A stretch of DNA of 64,000 nt from Candidatus Poribacteria bacterium. GTDB taxonomy: Bacteria > Poribacteria > WGA-4E > WGA-3G. Made by a program: the position numbers and the translations under genes. The stretch is from the NCBI GenBank assembly GCA_028824685.1, contig JAPPCZ010000029.1, positions 1 to 64,000 on the forward strand. The letters are read 5' to 3'. Shown here piece after piece: positions 1-8,544 of this stretch; positions within the stretch are counted from its first letter, which is position 1, and each line of letters starts with the position of its first letter. The notes under the pieces are model-generated. The model was not told the origin of the DNA. It ran no database searches and saw nothing but the letters and a program-made list of their open reading frames with translations.

Positions 1-883
1 GACTCGTCCAACCAGAAAAAGCGATCGCGCCTTCGGCGGCAGCACCCGCTTGTTGAATTTCTGCTGCAGTCAAATCAGGAACAATAAGTTGGACAGTGTC
101 GGGGATACCCAGTTCCCCAGCTTGAATGATAACCTGCGTCATCTCTACTGACAGTGCAGAGATAAAGAGGGCATCAGGTTTCATATCTTTTATGCTGGTT
201 AATTGTGTACGAAAATCTATATCTTTGGTTTTAAAGGTTTGCTCAGTCAGAATGGTGACACCGTTTGCCTCAAGTGCTGTCTTCAACTCATCGTTGCTAC
301 TTATGGAGTAGGTGTCAGCGGCATCGTATATCAGTGCAACTTTCTTATAGCCAAGTTGCTCGTGAGTGAGCATCACACCACTGGGATTCACTATGTCTAC
401 AGCGAGACCGGTGCGGAAAACAAAATCCCCAATGCTGCTCAAACCCGCAGCGGAGGATACTGAGCTAAAAGCGACCACCCCCGCATCTTGCGCTACCGGA
501 AAAGCATCTTCAAGGTAATCTGAAATGGCAATCCCGACAATAGCAGGGACATCTCTATCAACCAATTTTTGGACGGCTGCAATCGCTCCTTCTTCGGAAC
601 TTTTATCATCCTCAAGGATAAACTTTATGCTCCCACCACCGTGCATTGCGTTGTTAATCTCATCTCGTGCCATGATAAAGCCGCGTTTCATTGGAAGACC
701 ATACGGTTGGGCATCTTTCCCTGTCAGAGACACGACAACACCAATAGTAATGTCTTCATCCATCATCTCAGGCATTTCACCATCAGGTATCATCGGTGCG
801 ATCCTTTCGCAACCTACAAACCCTACAGCCAAGGCAATAATTGCCAAAATAGAGGTGAATATTGTGATTTTTTTAATGTACAT
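1..883 (-). CDS. Branched-chain amino acid-type ABC substrate-binding lipoprotein (3' part outside window)
   Basis: My reverse translation starts at ATG 883-881 after an AAGGAG ribosome site and reads without a stop to the window edge, so about 294 residues are visible and the C-terminus is missing. The N-terminus is a hydrophobic signal ending in a lipobox (VGFVGC), so the mature protein should be a lipid-anchored periplasmic or outer-surface binding protein. After the Cys comes a Met- and acid-rich linker, then an ITIGVVVSLTG strand and a GAIAAVQKLVDRDVPAIVGI segment typical of the Leu/Ile/Val-binding (Peripla_BP_6) fold. The ligand cannot be told from sequence. A second protein of the same family lies in opposite orientation at 1941. 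No permease or ATPase genes are in view; they may lie left of the window. Confidence 0.85.
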   Translation of the reverse strand, partial: MYIKKITIFTSILAIIALAVGFVGCERIAPMIPDGEMPEMMDEDITIGVVVSLTGKDAQPYGLPMKRGFIMARDEINNAMHGGGSIKFILEDDKSSEEGAIAAVQKLVDRDVPAIVGIAISDYLEDAFPVAQDAGVVAFSSVSSAAGLSSIGDFVFRTGLAVDIVNPSGVMLTHEQLGYKKVALIYDAADTYSISSNDELKTALEANGVTILTEQTFKTKDIDFRTQLTSIKDMKPDALFISALSVEMTQVIIQAGELGIPDTVQLIVPDLTAAEIQQAGAAAEGAIAFSGWTS

Positions 884-978
884 TTTGAATCTCCTTAATT
901 TTAAAATTAAAAAACCAGGAGGGGAATTAATAATTGCGTTACTACCCTCTCCCTGATATGTTAACGCTGAAAAATATC

Positions 979-1006
979 CTTTGTATCAAGTATTTTGATA
1001 CCAAAG
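979..1006. repeat. Imperfect inverted repeat in the leader of the left-edge gene
   Basis: CTTTGTATCAA (979-989) pairs with TTGATACCAAAG (995-1006) with one bulged base. It lies between the predicted promoter and the start at 883, so it could be an operator or a leader hairpin. No T-run follows on either strand, so it is not a clear terminator. Confidence 0.35.
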
Positions 1007-1065
1007 AACCACATGAAGTCAAATGTCCTAATCTAAAGTTTAATGTTAAGGACTTGACCTTATCT

Positions 1066-1094
1066 ATTATTCCATAGTTGTTAGTTATTGTCAA
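1066..1094 (-). promoter_or_regulatory. Sigma70-type promoter for the left-edge binding protein
   Basis: On the minus strand TTGACA (1094-1089) is followed after 17 bases by AATAAT (1071-1066), one mismatch from consensus. It points toward the gene starting at 883 and would leave a leader of about 175 bases that contains the inverted repeat at 979-1006. Function is inferred from motif match only. Confidence 0.5.
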
Positions 1095-1130
1095 ATAAAA
1101 GCGTAAGATGTGCATTCGATTGTTTTACGC

Positions 1131-1159
1131 TTGACATAGGGCTGCTCTTTTTCTATAAT
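1131..1159 (+). promoter_or_regulatory. Consensus sigma70-type promoter upstream of the 1324 gene
   Basis: A perfect TTGACA (1131-1136) and perfect TATAAT (1154-1159) are separated by exactly 17 bases. Transcription would start near 1166 and run into the small membrane protein at 1324. It stands back-to-back with the minus-strand promoter at 1066-1094, so the two transcription units diverge here. Confidence 0.65.
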
Positions 1160-1323
1160 CACAATTGAAATGTGTTGAAATTCATTTGGGCGTACTTTAA
1201 GAACACCCAATGATTTCCAATAATTAAGCAACCAGTTTGTAGTTTGGTAGAATTTTGTGAAAACTAACAGGATTATATCTATGAGGTCTATTCTATAAAC
1301 CCGATTTGGGAAGGAGAAATATC

Positions 1324-1761
1324 ATGGATGCCCTCAAGAAAGTTATAGGCGTTGTTCTCATCATCATTGCGGCAATAGTTGCGATCCACACTGTCATAGA
1401 ACCTTTATATCATACTTCTGATCCCAACAGTGATAATCCGTATAGTTCTGTTTGGGGTTACATTAACGTGCTCTCTGCTATTTCAATAGTGCTGGGGTTA
1501 ATATTTAGTTACATTCGGCTGAACAAAGTTGGGGATAATTCGAGCGTGCAAGAGTTTATAGCGGCTAACACGTTATTCTACGGGTTCATGTTTGCAGCTA
1601 TAATATTCTTCTGGAACTGGTTTGGGATTCTTAATGCTACAACCTTTACTGCTGTGGGAGCCGAAACCCGATCAACTGTATGGATTATTATTGATGCTCT
1701 ACTTCCGCTATTGAATGGTGCTTTAGGGGCACATTTACTGCGATCCAAAGCGAGTGAATAA
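1324..1761 (+). CDS. Small four-helix membrane protein, unknown function
   Basis: The 145-residue product has four clear hydrophobic segments: about residues 8-24, 47-67, 82-101 and 120-137. I do not recognise a family. The start is placed at ATG 1324 because AAGGAG lies a few bases before it; a TTG at 1306 is in frame but would put that ribosome site inside the gene. A consensus promoter lies 165 bases upstream and a hairpin follows at 1783. The next gene, a substrate-binding lipoprotein, is 180 bases downstream on the same strand and may be transcribed separately. The small size and lack of an EAA loop argue against an ABC permease subunit. Confidence 0.7.
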   Translation: MDALKKVIGVVLIIIAAIVAIHTVIEPLYHTSDPNSDNPYSSVWGYINVLSAISIVLGLIFSYIRLNKVGDNSSVQEFIAANTLFYGFMFAAIIFFWNWFGILNATTFTAVGAETRSTVWIIIDALLPLLNGALGAHLLRSKASE

Positions 1762-1782
1762 CCAAAATAGTCTGGATGGTCC

Positions 1783-1811
1783 CTTCTGCGTTCGCTTGTC
1801 GGACGCAGAAG
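1783..1811. terminator. Hairpin after the small membrane protein gene
   Basis: CTTCTGCGT (1783-1791) and ACGCAGAAG (1803-1811) form a nine-pair stem with an 11-base loop. No U-tract follows on the plus strand, so it may be a weak or factor-dependent terminator or an mRNA 3' stabiliser. Confidence 0.4.
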
Positions 1812-1940
1812 ATACCTATGAGCGAATCAGTTCAAAGAAATGAAACTTTCTACACAAACTCATACTATAATCGTATTGATTAAATAAATAGAAATCTGAC
1901 TATCTGACACTGTGACGGTAGTTACAAATAGGAGAAGTTT

Positions 1941-3089
1941 ATGAACACAAAAATTTTTAGGTTAACACTCTGTGTGTTCCTTACACTCTCAGTCGCTTGG
2001 CTTTCTGGGTGCGAAAAAATGATGGATATGATGCCTCCTACGGACGACGAAATGGTGTCTACGCTTAAAGTAGGTTTGATTCACCCACATCCAAATTACA
2101 TCACTTTTGGCAACGGGGCAAAACTCGCCCAAGCTGAAATCAACGCAGCTGGTGGTGTGCTTGGCATGCAGATTGAACTTGTCTTTAAAAAGGAAACAAC
2201 AGATACCGTGGTTCAATCTGCAACAGATTTGGTTGAGATGGACAATGTTGTTGCGATATTAGGTCCTTTGTTTTCGAGTCATGCGGTGAAAGTTGGTCCG
2301 GTTGCAACTGTGCCTGTGCTTTTGGGAGCAACAAGGGCAGAGGTGACAGCAGAAGCCACTGACCCAAACGATCTTATGTTTCTCATTGGAGGTTCCAATG
2401 TTTTACAAGCAAAACTTCTGGCAAAGGTTGCCGTAGAGCAACTTGAAGCAAAAACCGCAGCAATGATTTGGCAGGATAAAGATGTTTATTCTGAGGGTTT
2501 TGTCGGAGCATTTAAGGCAAGTTTTACAGAACTTGGTGGAAGCGTAGTTGTAGAACAAACATATTCTGGGAATGACGGGACGATGTTTGATTCCCAACTT
2601 ACTGCAGTTAAAGAAGCAAATCCTGATGTGCTTCTTCTCGCCAGTTTTCCGAAATCGGTACCGCGGATAATGGCACAAGCACGTGCCATGGAAATTACAT
2701 CTACCTTCATTGGTAGCGATGGTTGGGACGATCCGCTGATATCTACAACTTTAGAGGATAATGAACCTGTTGATGGTTACTATTGTACCAACTTAGACCC
2801 TGATGCTGTAGGTTTTATTTCTGCTTATGCGATGGAATATGGTTCTGTTGACGGGATTGCTGCAACTGGCTATGATGCCATGAAAATTTTGGCAATGGCA
2901 ATTGAGAACGTAGGATCGGCAGATGATCCGGCTGCGATTCGCGATGCAATTGCTAAAATCACAAACTACGAAGGTGCGACAAGTATTTCTGGGTTTGATG
3001 ATAACCGCAATCCTATCAAAAGTGTCGGTGTGCGTCAAATTCTTAACGGCATGCCGCAGGATATGATTATTGAGGCAGCATCAGAGTAG
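1941..3089 (+). CDS. Branched-chain amino acid-type ABC substrate-binding lipoprotein
   Basis: This 382-residue protein starts at ATG 1941 after a GGAG ribosome site. A signal sequence ends in the lipobox LSGC near residue 24, followed by a Met/Asp-rich linker (MMDMMPPTDDEM). The mature part has the type I periplasmic binding protein fold of the LivJ kind: KVGLIHP strand, a GAKLAQAEINAAGGVLG helix, VAILGPLFSSHAV, and ATGYDAMKILAMAIE near the C-terminus. Length is normal for the family. It should bind a small polar ligand in the periplasm and deliver it to a permease that is not in the window. It is clearly related to the left-edge protein on the other strand, including the Met-rich linker. 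A family A mobile element follows it. Confidence 0.85.
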   Translation: MNTKIFRLTLCVFLTLSVAWLSGCEKMMDMMPPTDDEMVSTLKVGLIHPHPNYITFGNGAKLAQAEINAAGGVLGMQIELVFKKETTDTVVQSATDLVEMDNVVAILGPLFSSHAVKVGPVATVPVLLGATRAEVTAEATDPNDLMFLIGGSNVLQAKLLAKVAVEQLEAKTAAMIWQDKDVYSEGFVGAFKASFTELGGSVVVEQTYSGNDGTMFDSQLTAVKEANPDVLLLASFPKSVPRIMAQARAMEITSTFIGSDGWDDPLISTTLEDNEPVDGYYCTNLDPDAVGFISAYAMEYGSVDGIAATGYDAMKILAMAIENVGSADDPAAIRDAIAKITNYEGATSISGFDDNRNPIKSVGVRQILNGMPQDMIIEAASE

Positions 3090-3130
3090 CCACAGGACAA
3101 ACAACACAAACCTATTTAAAGCAAAGACGA

Positions 3131-3578
3131 GTTTCTCATGTGAGAAACCTATAGGTGTCAACTTAAGGATTTTCCAATCATGTTTGGGTGGTTCTATCCC
3201 TCTTGTAGGTTGGGTTGAGGCACGAAACCCAACATAAAACGCTTTTATAGGCTCAAAGGGTTGGGTTTCACCTGCGGTTCAACCCATAAACTTAAGCAAT
3301 TTTCAAACATGGATAAACCTCTTGAGTCCCGTAGGGGCGGTATGTTGTCGCCTCAGTCTACCAGTCAGATATGTCGTTCCTACGGAACTCAAGAGGCGGT
3401 AGGTAACATTTTTTCTATAAACATATCGTCCCTACCAAATCAACGCTATGAATGCCTTTGTGGCATTCAGCGGGACTGAATATAAGACAGTCTCAATCTG
3501 CATGCCGATTTAGAGGTGTTCACAATAACTCAGATATTTTCTTAAATTGACACCTATGGGTTTCTCATGTGAGAAACC
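3131..3578. mobile_element. Family A non-coding element (410 bp) with 19-bp direct repeats
   Basis: The element proper (3150-3559) has terminal inverted repeats: left TATAGGTGTCAACTTAAG, right, read inverted, CATAGGTGTCAATTTAAG. On both outer sides lies the identical 19-bp sequence GTTTCTCATGTGAGAAACC (3131-3149 and 3560-3578) in direct orientation, as expected for a target-site duplication. No transposase gene is inside. The interior holds REP-like palindromes, including the ATGAATGCC...GGCATTCAGCGGG unit also found at 26817 and 27270. The target sequence is itself a near-palindrome, perhaps the terminator of the binding-protein gene. Two related copies are at 23279 and 53923. Confidence 0.7.
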
Positions 3579-3607
3579 GTCTTTGTTAAATGACCAGACA
3601 GGCTATC

Positions 3608-4681
3608 CTACTCAAATGTAAACTGTGCAACAACACCAGCATGATCAGATGGCCACAATCCAGAGACTAACCGATCTGAAGATTTATCCCCTACGGTCTG
3701 TGTCATGACGGAAGTAGGTAATTGCAGATTACGCACAAAAATTTGGTCAATCCGGACAGAGAGATCGCTCATCTCGTTTAGAATGTCATCATCTTGACAG
3801 CAAGTATTACCTGTCCCCTCCGAATCCATCTGCCAAACATCAGCGTAACCCGCCGATAATAAAATTTGGTATCCTGTGCCGTCGGGTGCTCTCGAATTGA
3901 AATCACCTAACAATATAATCGGCATTGTCTCGCTGCTAAGACTATCCACAAGTTCTTGTGTTTGTGCAACGCGATTTTCCTCTGTGAGCCTCTCTAAGTG
4001 TGTATTCACAACGCGGTAAGTAACGCCAGAAACAGTGGCATCTACAGCAGCATAACCTCTTTTCACAGCAAGCCCAAGCATTTCAATTGTAAGCGAATTT
4101 TTGTAGTTAGCTGCCATCGGATTTGATATTTCAACATCGCTGCGAGAAAGTATCACATCATAGTCGGTTAATCTAACATCAACAATGCCGGCAGCAGTAA
4201 ACATAGGCATTTCAACATCAATGTTTTCAACTTGAGCCGCGATTTGATAATTTAAACCCTCTGCTTGAAGTGCACTCATCAAAATATGGAGATAATCGAA
4301 GACGACCTCTTCAGCGAGGGTAGGATTGTCCGGAATAAAGTCCCCAGGACTTTGACGGCGAATTAATGAAATCTCTTGTAGTCCAATGACATGTGGCTGA
4401 TGCGTCTTTATGATTTTTGCGATTGCCTTAGCACGTCCGGGGAAATCAGAAGCCATTACGTTATTATACATCTTTGCAACTTCTGCTGGCGCTTGTAGCA
4501 CATTTTCTACGGACAGAAGTGGTTCAGCACTGCTGCCGACATAGACATTATAAGTCATCACTGTGAGAGGTTGCGTATCTGAAGTATCGGCAGGCAATAT
4601 TACTGTATCTGTTATTCTTTCACATCCTGACACAGCAAAGAGTAGGACAAATAATACAAAAATGATTTTTAATTTTGACAA
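3608..4681 (-). CDS. Endonuclease/exonuclease/phosphatase-family lipoprotein
   Basis: A 357-residue secreted hydrolase of the DNase I-like (EEP) fold. I use the TTG start at 4681-4679 because GGAGG lies just upstream and the product then begins directly with a signal peptide and lipobox (VSGC, Cys about residue 20); the longer frame from 4756 adds 25 residues that do not look like a signal. Family motifs are in order: TYN near residue 43, QE near 102, NTHLE, GDFNSR near 259, a DQIF strand and the catalytic SDH near 345. Such proteins hydrolyse phosphodiester or phosphomonoester bonds with a divalent metal; the substrate here is unknown. It is the last gene of the run that begins at fmt and follows mtaB closely. 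Confidence 0.8.
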   Translation of the reverse strand: MSKLKIIFVLFVLLFAVSGCERITDTVILPADTSDTQPLTVMTYNVYVGSSAEPLLSVENVLQAPAEVAKMYNNVMASDFPGRAKAIAKIIKTHQPHVIGLQEISLIRRQSPGDFIPDNPTLAEEVVFDYLHILMSALQAEGLNYQIAAQVENIDVEMPMFTAAGIVDVRLTDYDVILSRSDVEISNPMAANYKNSLTIEMLGLAVKRGYAAVDATVSGVTYRVVNTHLERLTEENRVAQTQELVDSLSSETMPIILLGDFNSRAPDGTGYQILLSAGYADVWQMDSEGTGNTCCQDDDILNEMSDLSVRIDQIFVRNLQLPTSVMTQTVGDKSSDRLVSGLWPSDHAGVVAQFTFE

Positions 4682-4749
4682 AATGTTTCCTCCAAGGAAA
4701 AGATAATATAGGGCGAGGTTTATGCCCAATTTTTTATTAATAGGTGTTG

Positions 4750-6093
4750 TTAACACATTCCGTAAACGAATTCGTCATCTAAAGTTGTTAACTTAACCCT
4801 AAGAATTTGATTTATCGTAGAATCTGGGGCATCTAAAAGCACGCGGAGATAGTTATCTGTAAATCCCGCAAGAAAGTTTCTTTTGCCTTCCCAACTCTCT
4901 TCTACCAACACGTTTCTTTCTTTGCCCAGCATCCGCTTTCGAAACGCAAAATTGAGTTGATTTCCTAATTCGATCATCGCACTGCTTCGCTCTGCGGAAA
5001 TGTGTGGTGCAACCTGATCGGAATAAGTGGCTGCAGGGGTGCCTTTACGCGGGGAGTACCGAAATACGTGCAGCTGACTGAATCCAATTTTTTCAACGAA
5101 CTGCAGTGAATCCTTGAAATCTGTATCTGTCTCGCCGGGAAATCCGACCATTATATCTGTCGTTATACCAACATCATCGGTAAAACGTGTACGCAGCGTG
5201 TCAACAAGGTGTGCAAACTCTTTGGTCGTATAACGCCGGCGCATTCTACGTAAAACATTATCTGATCCCGATTGAATAGGAATATGGAAGTGGGGCATAC
5301 ACTTTGGCAACGCCGACATCCGATCAGAAAGGATATCTGGAAAATACATCGGTTCTATTGAACTGAAGCGGATGCGTTCAATCCCATTAATTCCGTGTAT
5401 CTGTTCTAAGATGTCTGCAATGTCTTTGTCTCTTCCTGTATCTTGTCCATAAGCACCAAGATGTACGCCGGTAATCACAATTTCCTGGATTCCGCTATCT
5501 GCAATCCGCTGCGCTTCATCAACTATTTCTGAAAGTGGACGACTTGTCATCCTACCCCGTACATAAGGGATGATGCAATAGGTGCAAAAAGCACTACAAC
5601 CATCCTGCACCTTTATTAGGGCGCGTGTGCGTTTGCCAGCGTTGCTTACCCCGCTGCTAAATCGCGCGTGTTCCCGTATGGCATCGTGCTGAACAGGTTG
5701 AATTTGGAGAGGTATCTCGGCTTGCAACTTATCAAGATAGGTCTGAAAATCTGCTTTCTCACGGTTCCCGAACACAAACGTCACACCCGGTATTTGTTCA
5801 ATTGCCTTTCGATCACTTTCAGCATAACATCCGGTAACCAATACATCCGCGTTTGGATTCTGTCGGATAGCCCGCCGAATAACTTGGCGTGCTTTCTGAT
5901 CAGCAGCGTTTGTAACCGTGCATGTATTTACGAGATACAAGTCTGCAGATTGTGTTTCGTCTACAACGGTGTAACCGTTGCGGACAAGTGTTTCCCGCAT
6001 TGATTGCGTGTCGTATTGATTAACCTTGCAACCCATTGTAATGAGTTTTGCTGTCTTCATTGTTTTTTGTGTTAAATTAAAGTTGGTATTCAT
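4750..6093 (-). CDS. mtaB: tRNA t6A37 methylthiotransferase MtaB (radical SAM)
   Basis: The enzyme adds a methylthio group to N6-threonylcarbamoyladenosine 37 of ANN-reading tRNAs. The 447-residue product has the N-terminal UPF0004 domain with three cluster cysteines (MGCKVN, NTCTVTN, TGCYAES), the radical SAM motif CSAFCTYC near residue 166, and a C-terminal TRAM-like end. The MGCKVNQYDTQ and CTVTNAADQK signatures point to MtaB rather than MiaB or RimO. The start at 6093 overlaps the end of rsmE by 17 bases; an internal ATG at 6060 (MKTAKLITMGC) matches the usual family start, and neither has a strong ribosome site, so the start is open. It belongs to the fmt-to-EEP operon. Confidence 0.92.
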   Translation of the reverse strand: MNTNFNLTQKTMKTAKLITMGCKVNQYDTQSMRETLVRNGYTVVDETQSADLYLVNTCTVTNAADQKARQVIRRAIRQNPNADVLVTGCYAESDRKAIEQIPGVTFVFGNREKADFQTYLDKLQAEIPLQIQPVQHDAIREHARFSSGVSNAGKRTRALIKVQDGCSAFCTYCIIPYVRGRMTSRPLSEIVDEAQRIADSGIQEIVITGVHLGAYGQDTGRDKDIADILEQIHGINGIERIRFSSIEPMYFPDILSDRMSALPKCMPHFHIPIQSGSDNVLRRMRRRYTTKEFAHLVDTLRTRFTDDVGITTDIMVGFPGETDTDFKDSLQFVEKIGFSQLHVFRYSPRKGTPAATYSDQVAPHISAERSSAMIELGNQLNFAFRKRMLGKERNVLVEESWEGKRNFLAGFTDNYLRVLLDAPDSTINQILRVKLTTLDDEFVYGMC

Positions 6094-6796
6094 ACGCGGC
6101 AGCGGTTATTCCTGCAATTGCAGCGGTTTCTGTTCGCAAAATGTTTGAACCAATCTTTACGGGAATACATCCTTTTTCAATTGCATCGTTAACTTCTTTA
6201 TCGGTAAAACCACCTTCTGGTCCAACTAAAAATGCGATAGATTCTACCTTTGTTTTTTCTCTCAATACTGTTTTGATGTGTTGTTGCTTCTCATTTTCCC
6301 AGAAGATTAGACTGAGCGCGTATTTTTGCATCATGTTCAGAGATTCATCGAATTCTTGGACATCATGAAGTTCTGGTAACCACGCGCGTTTGCACTGCTT
6401 TGTTGCTGACAGCACTATACGATGCCAACGTTCACAACGATTTTCACTCGGTTTCTGTAATGTGCGTTCTGTTGACATAGGGACAATTCGTGTCACGCCA
6501 AGTTCGGTCGTCTTCTGCAAAATCAACACCATCTTATCGTTTTTTGGCAACGCTTGGAAAAGCGTTAAAGACGGTGTATTATTTCTATGAAACTCGTAGT
6601 TAAGGATTTTTGTATCCGTTGACTCTGCATTTATTTCACGTATTTTTCCGAAACAGACGCTTCCTTTTCCATCAATAATTCGGATTGTGTCGCCAGGTTC
6701 CAAACGAAGTACATTTCGGAGATGGTGTTGTTCTGAACCAGTAATCGTAGCAATGTTTTTATTAATTCGAATTGAAGGAACATAGAACGTATACAT
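6077..6796 (-). CDS. rsmE: 16S rRNA (uracil-1498-N3)-methyltransferase
   Basis: This 239-residue SPOUT methyltransferase methylates U1498 of 16S rRNA. It shows the N-terminal PUA-like part (EQHHLRNVLRLEPGDTIRIIDGKG), the central KNDKMVLILQKTTELGV motif, and the C-terminal knot motifs LVGPEGGFTDKEV and ILRTETAAIAG that bind S-adenosylmethionine. Length is normal. It overlaps mtaB by 17 bases and is 34 bases downstream of rpe, so the genes are probably co-transcribed. Confidence 0.93.
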   Translation of the reverse strand: MYTFYVPSIRINKNIATITGSEQHHLRNVLRLEPGDTIRIIDGKGSVCFGKIREINAESTDTKILNYEFHRNNTPSLTLFQALPKNDKMVLILQKTTELGVTRIVPMSTERTLQKPSENRCERWHRIVLSATKQCKRAWLPELHDVQEFDESLNMMQKYALSLIFWENEKQQHIKTVLREKTKVESIAFLVGPEGGFTDKEVNDAIEKGCIPVKIGSNILRTETAAIAGITAAAYEYQL

Positions 6797-6830
6797 CTTT
6801 TTCTTATGTCAATCATATAGGAATTCATGT

Positions 6831-7490
6831 TTATACTACAGTTCGTAATTTTTCTATAACTGCTTCTGGTTGTTCGCTTTTAAAAATTGCTGTACCTGCC
6901 ACAAGAATTGTAGCACCATGACGGACAGCCTGTGGACCTATATCTACTGTTACACCTCCATCTACCGAAATGTCAGGCGAATTATCAATATCTTGAATTT
7001 TATGATGCAATTTTTCAATTTTCTCAAGGGTACTTGGTATAAATGATTGTCCACCGAATCCTGGTTCAACACTCATTGGTAACACAAGATCAATATATGA
7101 CAGGTAGGGGATAACTATCTCTGTTGGTGTTTTCGGTGAAAATGCCAAGCCAGCCTTAATATCATGTGCCTTAATTGCGGTAATTGTCTCATTGGGATCA
7201 TCTTCACTCTCAATATGGAAGGTAATCAGATCTGCCCCAGCAGAGGCAAGGGCATCTATATAACGCAGCGGACGGGTTACCATGATATGAACATCAAATG
7301 GCACTTCAGTTTTTTCACGTACTGCAGCAATAAACGGGGGACTTATACCGAAGTTTGGGACAAATTCGCCATCCATTATATCAAAATGAAGCAAATCGGC
7401 TCCCGCCTCAACAACTCGTTCGACCTCTTCACCAAAACGGCTGAAGTCAGCAGCTAATAGAGATGGTGCTATTTTGGGTTGTTTGAAAAT
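6831..7490 (-). CDS. rpe: Ribulose-phosphate 3-epimerase with apparent ATT start
   Basis: The enzyme interconverts ribulose 5-phosphate and xylulose 5-phosphate. The frame contains the whole family N-terminus (KIAPSLLAADF, then GADLLHFDIMDGEFVPNFG), then HIMVTRP, SVEPGFGGQSF and ISVDGGV with the metal and phosphate ligands. Between the upstream in-frame TAA, which is the stop of the PASTA gene at 7533, and the conserved KIAPS there is no ATG or GTG, and the first TTG (7394) would delete the first TIM-barrel strand. A strong GGAGGA (7504-7499) sits eight bases before ATT at 7490-7488, so I place the start there, giving 219 residues, the usual length. The gene follows the PASTA gene in the same frame. 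Confidence 0.85.
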   Translation of the reverse strand: MFKQPKIAPSLLAADFSRFGEEVERVVEAGADLLHFDIMDGEFVPNFGISPPFIAAVREKTEVPFDVHIMVTRPLRYIDALASAGADLITFHIESEDDPNETITAIKAHDIKAGLAFSPKTPTEIVIPYLSYIDLVLPMSVEPGFGGQSFIPSTLEKIEKLHHKIQDIDNSPDISVDGGVTVDIGPQAVRHGATILVAGTAIFKSEQPEAVIEKLRTVV

Positions 7491-7532
7491 TTGAGCTATC
7501 CTCCGATTTACAATTAATGATGCTCCGCAAGA

Positions 7533-8507
7533 TTATTGATAACGACGTTCATACAATTTTTTTCCATCTTCAAACACAATTACGTGGGCAGGACCAAAAA
7601 CCTTGATCCTTCTCTTTTCTAAGTCAATGACGACTCCAGGTGCAAAAACTGCATCAACTACATCGCGTTCACTATAGTCATCAACAACAACAATTTTGAC
7701 TTTAAGTGACCGATCTCCTCCCTCACTGACAGTGTGTCTATGTGTTAACCACCTGCCACTGTTTTCTGTTTCACCTCTTATGCCGCTGACTTCCAACGTT
7801 ATCAAATCGCCACTTTGGACAAGTTTTTCGTGACTAATTATTCTCCCCTGTTTGATTTTTGGGTGTGGAATGTTTTCAATTTCAACATTTAGACCAATCG
7901 CTTCAAGTGCTGGCAAAACCTTATTTACAGGTTGATCCTTCAGGTCAGGCAGTTTAATTTGCAGGGGTTTTCTTCCAAGACTTACCAATATGTTCACCTT
8001 GCTATCGCGTTGTCTTTGGCTACCCTCAGATGGGCTTTGAGCTATGACGGTATCCAGCAAATACTTTGCCGAATGGACATAAGCGACTGAATTTAGGTGG
8101 AAACCCGCAGACTTAAGCGTTTCGTATGCCGTATCTCTCGATTTTCCAATTACTGATGGAACAGGCGTTAGATCTGGCCCAATACTCACTGTAAGTTTAA
8201 CGGTATGGTGGGGGTTGATACTGATATTTGCAACGGGGTCTTGTGAAACGACATTTCCCATTGGTTCTTCGTTGCTACTGGCTTTCAGAATGTTTTTTTC
8301 TGCCACCAGCCCAGCCTTGGAAAGTGAATTCAAGGCTTGGTAATAGTGTTTACCTACAAGGTTTGGAACCAAAATCTCTGTTGACTTAACCCACTGCGGA
8401 ATCACAATAAAAACCGTCAAAAAACCTATAATTCCAGTTACAATTAGACAATAGGTTGCAATCTTGACCATTCCCCATAAGGTCTTATTAAGTTTGTTCA
8501 TCCCCAT
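7533..8507 (-). CDS. Membrane-anchored PASTA-domain protein without kinase domain
   Basis: The 324-residue product has one transmembrane segment (about residues 13-34) and then three PASTA repeats on the outside: VPNLVGKHYYQALNSLSKAGL, VPSVIGKSRDTAYETLKSAGF and LPDLKDQPVNKVLPALEAIGL begin them. A distinct C-terminal part (VKIVVVDDYSERDVV to the end) is not a PASTA repeat. PASTA domains usually bind muropeptides or peptidoglycan and are normally attached to a Ser/Thr kinase or a penicillin-binding protein; neither is present. The gene lies between fmt and rpe, the place where the PASTA kinase gene prkC sits in Bacillus-type fmt...prkC-rsgA-rpe clusters. A good AAGGAT ribosome site precedes ATG 8507. 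Confidence 0.82.
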   Translation of the reverse strand: MGMNKLNKTLWGMVKIATYCLIVTGIIGFLTVFIVIPQWVKSTEILVPNLVGKHYYQALNSLSKAGLVAEKNILKASSNEEPMGNVVSQDPVANISINPHHTVKLTVSIGPDLTPVPSVIGKSRDTAYETLKSAGFHLNSVAYVHSAKYLLDTVIAQSPSEGSQRQRDSKVNILVSLGRKPLQIKLPDLKDQPVNKVLPALEAIGLNVEIENIPHPKIKQGRIISHEKLVQSGDLITLEVSGIRGETENSGRWLTHRHTVSEGGDRSLKVKIVVVDDYSERDVVDAVFAPGVVIDLEKRRIKVFGPAHVIVFEDGKKLYERRYQ

Positions 8508-8544
8508 TTCTGAATCCTTATGCGGCTATTACCGAATTATACAC

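Noticed and set aside
3261..3479. A 72-codon open frame on the plus strand
   Set aside because: It lies inside the family A element and consists of palindromic units.
4750..6093. MiaB or RimO instead of MtaB
   Set aside because: The N-terminal MGCKVNQYDTQ pattern and CTVTNAADQK fit MtaB; MiaB and RimO have different motifs around these cysteines.
6831..7394. rpe starting at TTG 7394
   Set aside because: This start would remove the conserved KIAPSLLAADF strand and has no ribosome site, whereas a GGAGGA site exists further upstream.
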